Shown piece by piece: positions 6,640-11,606 of a stretch of DNA of 11,606 nt. Source of the stretch: Clostridiales bacterium UBA1777 (lineage in GTDB: Bacteria > Bacillota > Clostridia > Oscillospirales > Oscillospiraceae); NCBI GenBank assembly GCA_002315275.1, contig DCGN01000129.1, positions 1 through 11,606 on the forward strand, in the 5' to 3' direction. Made by a program: the position numbers and the translations under genes. Position 1 is the first letter of the stretch; every line of letters starts with the position of its first letter. A model generated the notes under the pieces. The model saw only the letters and a list, made by a program, of their open reading frames with translations, made no database searches and had not been told where the DNA came from.

Positions 6640-7242
6640 TTATATGTTCATCGTATTATACTGCCCTTTTCTGACGGACTGATTGATCAGCGCCCCGAAG
6701 AACATATTGAACACAACGTTCTCCGTCTCGGGTGTATTCGGCATCCTTCCGTCCACGACCTGCTTGCCGAAGTCGAATATCATGCCGAACAGCGTGTACA
6801 TGCAGCACTCTGTCGCCTCCATGTTGCTGAAGAGCCATTTTACGGACTCGGAGAGCTTGGAGAGCTGGCTTCTGTGAAAGTCCATCGCGTAATTGAAGCT
6901 CGGAGAATGGTAGTAGTACACCGCAAAAAGGCAGTAATCCGGGTCGCTGAGCAGCTTCGTCCACGCCTTGTGGAACATAAGCTGCGCGCACTCCGGCAGA
7001 TGAAGGCTCGTTCTGAGATGGAGATAGTCTATCTCGGAGATTATCTCGTCAAAATAGGCCGTGCTCTCCTGGATATAAGCCGCAAGCAGCAGGTCTTCCT
7101 TAGTCTTGAAGAAGCGGTAGATATGTCCGTCATCCACATCTGCGACCTTCGCAATAACGCGCGTGCTTGCTCCCTCGACACCGTACTGAGCTACCGCCGA
7201 TTTGACCGCCAGCAGCAATTGATCGCGCTTTTCCGTTTTCAT
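6640..7242 (-). CDS. TetR/AcrR-family transcriptional regulator
   Basis: 200 residues, the usual TetR length. Residues about 8-55 form the three-helix DNA-binding domain: AVKSAVAQYGVEGASTRVIAKVADVDDGHIYRFFKTKEDLL has the typical helix-turn-helix followed by the tyrosine/phenylalanine-rich IYRFF and K-ED-LL. The rest is an alpha-helical ligand and dimer domain too variable to read. TetR proteins usually repress neighbouring genes until a small ligand binds. Here the neighbours are a DUF3795/GNAT unit downstream and a divergently read regulator, and no efflux pump or enzyme is adjacent, so the target is unclear and may be remote or its own promoter. The ATG at 7242 has only a weak, distant Shine-Dalgarno (AAGAAGG, about 11 bases), which suggests low expression. 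Confidence 0.88.
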   Translation of the reverse strand: MKTEKRDQLLLAVKSAVAQYGVEGASTRVIAKVADVDDGHIYRFFKTKEDLLLAAYIQESTAYFDEIISEIDYLHLRTSLHLPECAQLMFHKAWTKLLSDPDYCLFAVYYYHSPSFNYAMDFHRSQLSKLSESVKWLFSNMEATECCMYTLFGMIFDFGKQVVDGRMPNTPETENVVFNMFFGALINQSVRKGQYNTMNI

Positions 7243-7306
7243 TACAAATCACGCCTTCTTTTGTGTTATTATTCCCGCATGGGGCATGCCGAGGCAGGCT
7301 TGGCTT

Positions 7307-7315
7307 TATATACCA
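7307..7315 (-). promoter_or_regulatory. possible extended -10 promoter of the TetR-family gene
   Basis: On the minus strand the bases TGGTATATA (7315-7307) fit an extended -10 element (TGn plus TATATA); no good -35 box is seen at 16-18 bases upstream. Transcription would start near 7300 and give a leader of about 57 bases. Between here and the gene lie the small palindromes GGCATGCC and TGCCGAGGCA, possible operator material. Confidence 0.35.
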
Positions 7316-7462
7316 AAGGATATCAATTCCCCGATGAACATTCAAGCCCCTCGCTTCGTTCGCAGGCTCTGCAAGTTATTCCGTCATAAAAAGGGACATC
7401 GGCCCGGATTTGCGGCTTATCCCGTGTTTTTTTGTGTTTTACAGCTCATTTCCATTTGGCTG

Positions 7463-7489
7463 TTGACAGCTCCCGCCACGATGTATTAT
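7463..7489 (+). promoter_or_regulatory. putative promoter of the two-HTH regulator gene
   Basis: A perfect TTGACA (7463-7468) is followed 15 bases later by TATTAT (7484-7489), or with 16 bases by ATTATT preceded by a TGn extension. Spacing is a little short. Transcription from it would start near 7496, right at a 16-bp palindrome, with a leader of about 100 bases. Confidence 0.5.
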
Positions 7490-7498
7490 TCTTTTATC

Positions 7499-7514
7499 GG
7501 AAGCATATGCTTCC
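7499..7514 (+). repeat. 16-bp perfect palindrome at the predicted transcript start
   Basis: GGAAGCATATGCTTCC is its own reverse complement. As DNA it is a good candidate operator, placed where a bound protein would block initiation. As RNA it could form a 5' hairpin with a minimal loop. It occurs only once in the window as far as I can see. Confidence 0.7.
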
Positions 7515-7523
7515 TGCCCGCAT

Positions 7524-7556
7524 GTAATTATTCCCCGTTTATGATCGTAATTATTC
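7524..7556 (+). repeat. two 10-bp direct repeats, about two helical turns apart
   Basis: GTAATTATTC occurs at 7524-7533 and 7547-7556, 23 bases start to start. A related GTATTATTC is present at 7483-7491 over the -10 box. Such phased AT-rich repeats are typical of activator or repressor sites, but no protein is known to bind them here. Confidence 0.5.
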
Positions 7557-7561
7557 AATGT

Positions 7562-7589
7562 CCGTTCATCCGAACGGCTGATTCGGAGG
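7562..7589 (+). promoter_or_regulatory. overlapping alternative hairpins over the ribosome binding site
   Basis: Stem A pairs CCGTTC (7562-7567) with GAACGG (7572-7577) across a 4-base loop. Stem B pairs CCGAA (7570-7574) with TTCGG (7582-7586) and overlaps the first bases of the Shine-Dalgarno GGAGG (7585-7589). The two share 7570-7577 and cannot form together, so this could tune translation of the gene at 7596. Folding is inferred by eye. Confidence 0.35.
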
Positions 7590-7595
7590 TAACCT

Positions 7596-8783
7596 ATGAA
7601 TCACATCTCAACTAAGGAAGCGGCCGCCCGCTGGGGCATCAGTCAGCGGCGCATCGCCATGCTCGCCGCGTGCGGGCGCATTCCCGGCGCAGTCCTCATA
7701 GGCAAGAGCTGGTTCATCCCCGCGGATGCCGCCAAGCCCGAAGACGGGCGCAGAAGCTCCTCGGCAAAGCCCGCCGAGGCGTACGTGTTTCCCGTTCCGA
7801 TGGCATACCGTCGCTTGGGGGAAACGCCCGTCGGACAGCAAAGTCAGGACGCGGAGTGCCTCTGTCTGGCAAACGCGCTATATGAGAGCGGCGATTTCGA
7901 AGCGAGCCTCGCCCTGTCGGAGGATGTGCTGAGGACATCCGAAAACAGCTATATCCGCATAGGTGCACTGTTTCTCCTCGTCTACACTGCCCTGATGCTG
8001 CACCGTTTTGACGACGTCAGCAGGTACTCCTTCCTCCTTTTCGGCAGCATATCCGAGGCTCCGGAGCACCGCGAGGAGCTGGCGTTTCTGTATCACGAGA
8101 TCGAGTCTGTTATCGATTCAAGCGATTGGTTTTTAAACTGCTTCAGCATTGACAGCTCATATCCCTATTCCCGCTCCGGGACGAACTACATATCCGTCCT
8201 TTTGATGTACCGCGATGTGCTTCTGGCCATTCTCGGAAGGAAGGATGTTGACCCTCTCCCGCATGAGCTCACATGCCTTCGCCTTGAGCAGGACGGCTAT
8301 ATATATCTTGCCACGATGATGCACATATATCTCTCCGTCCTCTATGCCTCTAAGGGAGATTACCGCGCGGAAGAGCGCCACGCGAAGCAGGCCGTCGATT
8401 ACTCTGTTGAGAACAACATCTATACAACGTCTGCCATGCTCTTTGCCCCCATGCCCGACACGGCGCTTCGTCTTATGAGCGGATATCCCGAGGAGGTTCG
8501 CAATAAGTTCATCTCGCTCGGAAAGCGCTCCATGACCTGCATCGCGGATTACCTCGCCTCATCGGGCAAGACCTCGCTTCTTACGAAGCTCTCTACCGCT
8601 GACCTCCGCTTTATCTCCTACTGCGTGAAGGGCTATTCCGTCGAGGCGATGGCCGATATGGAAAGCCTCTCCGTCTCTGCCACGAAGCATAGGCTCGTCC
8701 CGCTGTATAAGAAGGTCGGCGTGAGCAGCAAGAAGCAGCTTTCCGAGACCTATTCCCGCCTTTTAAGCGATTTCCGGCTCTGA
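7596..8783 (+). CDS. regulator with N-terminal MerR/excisionase-like HTH and C-terminal LuxR-like HTH
   Basis: 395 residues with two DNA-binding domains. Residues about 4-47 (ISTKEAAARWGISQRRIAML through GKSWFIPADA) are a winged helix-turn-helix of the excisionase/MerR HTH_17 type, with the usual GRIPGAVLIGKSWFIP wing. The middle (about 85-310) is helical and TPR-like: CLANALYESGDFEASLALSE and a later VLYASKGDYRAEERHAKQAV fit helix-turn-helix repeat pairs. Residues about 328-395 resemble a LuxR/GerE domain: LSTADLRFISYCVKGYSVE, then MESLSVSATKHRLVPLYKKVGVSSKKQL, aligning with the recognition helix and the final KLGV/sr-el motif. No receiver or nucleotide-binding domain is present. GGAGG lies 6 bases before the ATG. 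It is monocistronic, with an elaborate leader and a strong terminator. The target and signal are unknown; self-regulation through the upstream palindrome is possible. Confidence 0.8.
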   Translation: MNHISTKEAAARWGISQRRIAMLAACGRIPGAVLIGKSWFIPADAAKPEDGRRSSSAKPAEAYVFPVPMAYRRLGETPVGQQSQDAECLCLANALYESGDFEASLALSEDVLRTSENSYIRIGALFLLVYTALMLHRFDDVSRYSFLLFGSISEAPEHREELAFLYHEIESVIDSSDWFLNCFSIDSSYPYSRSGTNYISVLLMYRDVLLAILGRKDVDPLPHELTCLRLEQDGYIYLATMMHIYLSVLYASKGDYRAEERHAKQAVDYSVENNIYTTSAMLFAPMPDTALRLMSGYPEEVRNKFISLGKRSMTCIADYLASSGKTSLLTKLSTADLRFISYCVKGYSVEAMADMESLSVSATKHRLVPLYKKVGVSSKKQLSETYSRLLSDFRL

Positions 8784-8816
8784 CAGGCCGCGCCGCTCCC
8801 ATATATTCCGTATGAC

Positions 8817-8851
8817 ACCGCGGGCAGAGTTCTTTTCTGCCTGCGGTTTTT
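8817..8851 (+). terminator. intrinsic terminator of the two-HTH regulator gene
   Basis: Arms 8817-8828 and 8836-8847 pair over 12 positions with a single G-U, around a 7-base loop, followed by TTTTT (8847-8851). This is a strong, plus-strand-specific terminator 33 bases after the stop codon. On the minus strand no T-tract follows it. The ABC operon that converges here has only a weak AGCGC/GCGCT stem with a T7 in its loop just past its stop (near 8892-8912). Confidence 0.9.
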
Positions 8852-8912
8852 ATGCTATCTCAATGCCCGATGCAGGGCTTTATTTCGCCTTCAGCGCAAA
8901 AAAAGGCTGCGC

Positions 8913-9701
8913 TCAATTCTCGTGATAATGCGCGAGGAACTGACGCGTGCGCTCCATTTTCGGGTTTTCGATGACCTCGTGTGCGGGGCCCTGCTCCTGC
9001 ACGATGCCTTTATCCAGAAAGATCACCTTATCTGCCACATCTCTGGCAAACGCCATCTCGTGAGTGACGATAATCACGGTCATATGGTGCTCGGCAAGCG
9101 AGCGGATAACGCGAAGCACCTCGCCCGTAAGCTCGGGGTCCAGTGTCGACGTAGGCTCGTCAAAGCAGAGGATGTCCGGAGAGACCGCCAGTGCCCTTGC
9201 GATAGCCGTCCGCTGCTTCTGCCCGCCCGAAAGCTGGTGGGGATAGCGGTCCATTCTGTCGGCAAGGCCCACGTCCGCAAGAAGCTTTTTGGCGTTGTCC
9301 TCGATTTCCCTGAGGATCTGCTTTTTATTCTCCTTGTAGTCGGGCCGCTCCTTTGCCAAAAGCTCGCCGGCAAGCGTTACGTTGCGGAGGACGGTGTACT
9401 GCGGGAACAGATTGAAATCCTGAAACAGCAATCCGAAGTGAAGTCTTTTTTTCCGCAGCTCCGCATCGGATTCCTTGACCGGGTTCTCCGAGTCGAACAG
9501 CGTCTCTCCGTTTAATATTATCTTTCCCCCGTTGATCGGTATAAGAAAATTGAGGCATCGCAAAAGCGTTGTCTTTCCGCTGCCCGAGGGGCCGATAATT
9601 GCAAGCGTCTCGCCCTTTTCAAGGGAGAAGTCCACGCCGTTAAGGACATGTGTTCTTCCGTTGAATTGCTTTTTCAGGTTATGTACTTCAAGTAATGCCA
9701 T
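8913..9701 (-). CDS. polar amino acid ABC transporter ATP-binding protein (GlnQ/HisP type)
   Basis: 262 residues, cytoplasmic ATPase that powers import through the permease encoded just upstream. All motor motifs are intact: Walker A GPSGSGKTT (37-45), Q-loop Gln94 in LLFQDFN, signature LSGGQKQR (157-164), Walker B ILCFDE (177-182), D-loop STLD and the switch His214 in VTHEM. It is slightly longer than typical GlnQ (about 240) because of a charged helical insertion at about 116-137 (LAKERPDYKENKKQILREIE) before the signature subdomain. AGGAGG (9714-9709) overlaps the permease stop codon and sits 7 bases before the ATG, so translation is coupled. It is the last gene of the operon. Assignment to polar amino acid importers is secure; the exact substrate is not visible. 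Confidence 0.95.
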   Translation of the reverse strand: MALLEVHNLKKQFNGRTHVLNGVDFSLEKGETLAIIGPSGSGKTTLLRCLNFLIPINGGKIILNGETLFDSENPVKESDAELRKKRLHFGLLFQDFNLFPQYTVLRNVTLAGELLAKERPDYKENKKQILREIEDNAKKLLADVGLADRMDRYPHQLSGGQKQRTAIARALAVSPDILCFDEPTSTLDPELTGEVLRVIRSLAEHHMTVIIVTHEMAFARDVADKVIFLDKGIVQEQGPAHEVIENPKMERTRQFLAHYHEN

Positions 9702-9713
9702 CGGGAGCCCTCC

Positions 9714-10403
9714 TTAACTGCGGAAGAAGTCAAGCTTCTTCTCAAGCCGTCTCTGCAGAACCGTCAGGATTCCGTTGAAGGTGAGATAGTACAGCCCCGT
9801 AAAGAACATGGGCCATATCTCGCCGGAAATACCCTGCGAGCCCTTCATGAAAGCCTGCCCTGCCCATATTACCTCCTGCAGCGCGATAATACGCGCCAGC
9901 GAGGTGTCCTTCACGAGCGTGATTATCTCGTTGGACATAGGCGGAACGATCAGCTTTATCATCTGCAGCAGCGTAACGCGGAAGAAGATCTGGCTGTTGG
10001 TCATGCCAAGCACCTGACCCGCCTCCTTCTGCCCTCTGGGGACACCCAGAATACCGCCGCGGAATATCTCGGAGAAATAGCAGGCATAGTTGAAGATAAA
10101 CGCAACCGATGCCGCAAGAAAGCGTCCGTTTTCTCCGCTTCCCCAGATGGGGTTATCCCATACGAGCCCCGGAAAAAAGTAGATCACAAGCAGCTGCAGC
10201 ATCAGCGGTGTGCCGCGCACTATCCACACGATGATCCTGAACAGCGCGCTCACCGGCTTTATTTTGCTCATGGTGCCGAAGGAAATGAGAAGGCCCAGAG
10301 GAATCGCGCCCACCAGTGTAACGGCAAAAAGCTTCAGCGTCTGTATAAAGCCCACGTTCAGCGCATTGAACACGGCCGGGAACTGTTGAAAGAACGTACT
10401 CAT
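9714..10403 (-). CDS. polar amino acid ABC transporter permease
   Basis: 229 residues with about five membrane helices, the normal size for HisM/GlnP-type permeases. VRGTPLMLQLL (62-72) is the highly conserved start of the permease core. The EAA loop that docks on the ATPase is GGILGVPRGQKEAGQVLG (about 116-133), followed by the expected LLQMIKLIVPPMSNE stretch. One permease gene is present, so the channel is probably a homodimer. It lies 57 bases after the binding-protein gene on the minus strand, with AGGA about 7 bases before the ATG. The spacer holds no clear terminator, so all three genes are likely to share one transcript. Confidence 0.94.
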   Translation of the reverse strand: MSTFFQQFPAVFNALNVGFIQTLKLFAVTLVGAIPLGLLISFGTMSKIKPVSALFRIIVWIVRGTPLMLQLLVIYFFPGLVWDNPIWGSGENGRFLAASVAFIFNYACYFSEIFRGGILGVPRGQKEAGQVLGMTNSQIFFRVTLLQMIKLIVPPMSNEIITLVKDTSLARIIALQEVIWAGQAFMKGSQGISGEIWPMFFTGLYYLTFNGILTVLQRRLEKKLDFFRS

Positions 10404-10460
10404 AAGAACATCCTATCCGATATTTCTTTTAATAGCAGTCAATAACAAGCCGCTTTAAGC

Positions 10461-11261
10461 TTACTGCGGAATGATGGAGGCCTGCACGCCGTACTTCTCG
10501 GCTGTTTCCGTCATGGAGCCGTCCGCATAGGCGTTCTTCATAAACTCGTTTAACAGCTCGGCAAGGTCGCTTCCCTTGCGGAAGCCGACGCCGTACTGCT
10601 CTCCCTCTTCCTCGTTGAGGCTTACGGTGTATGTGAGGTCGGCGTACCCTGTGCCCTCGCCGACCATCGCGCCCGCCATAAGCGCATCGATCACGGCGGC
10701 GTCGCAGGTGTGTCCCGCGACCTCCATCAGCGCAGTGGCCTGATCCTTTACGGGGAGAGTATTCAGAGCGAGCCTTGATGCCTCATTTTCTCCTGCAGAG
10801 CCTGCCTCAACGGCGAAAACCAGCTGCTTCATGCTCTCAACGGTGGGGTAATCCTCTGCCGTATCTGTGGGAAGAATAACTACCTGCGTGTTGCTGCAGT
10901 ATGCGTTGGAGCATTCCATGGCGCTCATGACCTCATCGGTAAGCGTCATACCGTTCCATACGCAGTCGATCGTCTTGCCGTCCAGCTCAAGGATCTTGTT
11001 GTCCCACTCTATCTCAACGAACTCCACGTCCACGCCGAGGGTCTTAGCAAAGGCATTTGCCATATCGGCGTCAAAGCCTATCCAGCTGCCGTCCGCAGCT
11101 CTGAAATCCATGGGGTTAAAGTCGGTAATTCCCACGACAAGCGTGCCCTTTTCCTTTATGTATTCCAGATCGGTTTTTGCATCGGAATCGGCTTTTTCAG
11201 CGCAAGCCGCCATGCTCACCGTCATAAGTGCCGCAAGCGCGACAGCGAGTAATTTTTTCAT
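10461..11261 (-). CDS. amino acid ABC transporter substrate-binding lipoprotein (SBP family 3)
   Basis: About 266 residues from the ATG at 11261. An in-frame ATG at 11270 would add three residues, but the best purine run (GGACGG) stands 9 bases before the second ATG. The signal peptide KKLLAVALAALMTVSMAAC ends at a lipidation cysteine (Cys20), anchoring the protein outside the membrane. The mature protein has the family-3 fold: TLVVGITDFNPMDF, then GFDADMANAFAKTLGV, then VEFVEIEWDNKILELDGKTIDCVWNGMTLT, and late CDAAVIDALMAG with the conserved Asp. Unusually, after MTLTDE the Arg that grips the ligand carboxylate in LAO-binding-protein relatives is Val, so the ligand may differ from ordinary amino acids. 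It is first in the operon, as expected for the most abundant component. No confident promoter was found upstream. Confidence 0.92.
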   Translation of the reverse strand: MKKLLAVALAALMTVSMAACAEKADSDAKTDLEYIKEKGTLVVGITDFNPMDFRAADGSWIGFDADMANAFAKTLGVDVEFVEIEWDNKILELDGKTIDCVWNGMTLTDEVMSAMECSNAYCSNTQVVILPTDTAEDYPTVESMKQLVFAVEAGSAGENEASRLALNTLPVKDQATALMEVAGHTCDAAVIDALMAGAMVGEGTGYADLTYTVSLNEEEGEQYGVGFRKGSDLAELLNEFMKNAYADGSMTETAEKYGVQASIIPQ

Positions 11262-11311
11262 GTTTATCATCCGTCCGTAATTGTTGATTGCCCTTTCCCG
11301 TACCCGTGAAC

Positions 11312-11325
11312 ACAGCCGAAGCTGT
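11312..11325 (-). other. UUCG-tetraloop hairpin upstream of the importer operon
   Basis: ACAGC (11312-11316) pairs with GCTGT (11321-11325). On the minus strand the loop is C(TTCG)G, an exceptionally stable RNA tetraloop. It sits about 50 bases before the binding-protein gene, at the edge of the repeat block. There is no T-tract, so it is not a terminator. It could be a stable 5' end of the operon mRNA if transcription starts upstream of it. Confidence 0.4.
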
Positions 11326-11394
11326 CATTGCGAACCTGCGCCGCGATCCTCCCCTGCTGTCATTGCGAACCGATGCGCACATCGGTGTGGCAAT
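11321..11394. repeat. REP-like repeat: two copies of a 16-bp unit, second with a hairpin
   Basis: GCTGTCATTGCGAACC occurs at 11321-11336 and 11356-11371. The second copy opens an imperfect palindrome: ATTGC (11362-11366) pairs with GCAAT (11390-11394), and inside it ACCGAT (11369-11374) pairs with ATCGGT (11381-11386) around loop GCGCAC. The ends CATTGCGA and GGCAATCC are those of short palindromic intergenic repeats I recognise from many bacterial genomes. The first copy lacks a matching right half and appears truncated. Confidence 0.75.
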
Positions 11395-11488
11395 CCGCAG
11401 CCCCCGTTGCCTCCCCTGCGGTCAGGGGAGATGCCCGGTGCGCACACCGGGCGGAGAGGTCGACCCGTATTCCGCAGCCCCCGTTGCC
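11394..11488. repeat. repeat unit with two perfect hairpins bounded by 18-bp direct repeats
   Basis: TCCGCAGCCCCCGTTGCC occurs at 11394-11411 and again at 11471-11488. Between the copies are two perfect 8-bp stems with 4-base loops: CTCCCCTG/CAGGGGAG (11411-11418, 11423-11430) and GCCCGGTG/CACCGGGC (11433-11440, 11445-11452). No coding frame is convincing here. It looks like a separate intergenic repeat inserted in, or combined with, the REP-like unit before it. Confidence 0.75.
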
Positions 11489-11514
11489 CCAGCTTTAGCC
11501 CAAGGGGAGGCCTT

Positions 11515-11601
11515 CGGACTCGCTGCGCTCATCCCTGCGGCGAGCCGCCCGACTTGCGCACCACCCCGTAGGGACGAGCGAGGCGCAGCCGAGAGAGTCC
11601 G
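11515..11601. repeat. imperfect inverted repeat at the window edge
   Basis: CGGACTC (11515-11521) is the reverse complement of GAGTCCG (11595-11601). Inside both arms the relation continues with gaps: GCTGCGCTC follows the left arm and the right arm reads GGCTGCGCCTCGCTC in reverse complement. This has the form of a small non-coding palindromic element. It may extend past the window, so its true end is not known. No gene is seen in 11281-11606. Confidence 0.5.
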
Positions 11602-11606
11602 CCGCG

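Noticed and set aside
6592..7389. A 265-residue plus-strand frame opposite the TetR gene
   Set aside because: The TetR helix-turn-helix on the minus strand is unmistakable; this frame runs through the TetR terminator and its product has no domain.
7286..7615. A 109-residue plus-strand frame in the intergenic region before the two-HTH regulator
   Set aside because: It has no Shine-Dalgarno, runs across the promoter and palindrome, and ends inside the next gene; the hydrophobic stretch reflects AT-rich non-coding DNA.
8922..9515. A 197-residue plus-strand frame opposite the ABC ATPase
   Set aside because: The minus strand encodes every ABC motif in order; the plus frame is antisense shadow.
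10404..10460. Possible internal promoter between binding protein and permease (TTGACT near 10438)
   Set aside because: No acceptable -10 box lies 16-18 bases downstream of it, and the gap is typical of an operon spacer after an abundant binding protein.
11321..11606. Possible CRISPR array or IS element in the repeat block
   Set aside because: Repeats occur only twice each with unequal spacing (35 and 77 bases) and different sequences, so it is not an array; no transposase frame or terminal repeats flanking a gene are present.

Overview
The window looks like chromosomal DNA of a G+C-rich Gram-positive anaerobe, most likely a gut Clostridia member (Oscillospiraceae/Ruminococcaceae-like). The grounds are strong Shine-Dalgarno sequences, TTGACA/TATAAT-type promoters, lipoprotein signal peptides, the protein families present (VTC-domain polymerase, DUF4956, Cthe_2159-type carbohydrate-binding protein, DUF3795) and an intergenic palindromic repeat block like those common in that group. 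The taxonomic assignment is an inference; no rRNA, tRNA, CRISPR array or transposase is visible.

Layout. (1) 76-2983, plus strand: a tight three-gene operon of a VTC-type polyphosphate polymerase domain protein, a DUF4956 membrane protein and a beta-helix carbohydrate-binding lipoprotein, ended by a 17-bp-stem terminator. The operon probably begins upstream of the window. (2) 3041-3889, minus strand: a polytopic membrane protein resembling TauE/SafE permeases, converging on that terminator. Its perfect TATAAT box is back-to-back with the promoter of (3) 4033-5355, plus strand: a secreted SGNH/GDSL-like protein with altered catalytic motifs and its own terminator. (4) 5533-6495, minus strand: a two-gene unit of a DUF3795 cysteine-rich protein followed directly by a GNAT acetyltransferase, with a good promoter. 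(5) 6640-7242, minus strand: a TetR-family regulator. (6) 7243-7595: a 353-bp regulatory region with a putative promoter, a 16-bp perfect palindrome, direct repeats and two overlapping hairpins, leading into (7) 7596-8783, plus strand: a regulator with an N-terminal excisionase/MerR-like HTH, a helical middle and a C-terminal LuxR-like HTH. (8) 8913-11261, minus strand: a polar amino-acid-type ABC importer in the order substrate-binding lipoprotein, permease, ATPase. (9) 11281-11606: no gene, but a mosaic of palindromes and direct repeats upstream of the importer.

How the parts may work together. The most system-like unit is the first operon. It joins a cytoplasmic tunnel enzyme of the polyphosphate-polymerase family, a small multi-helix membrane protein and a surface lipoprotein, which suggests synthesis plus export or anchoring of a polymer at the envelope. 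The importer is a self-contained transport operon. The two regulator genes diverge from one intergenic region, but nothing in the window shows what they control.
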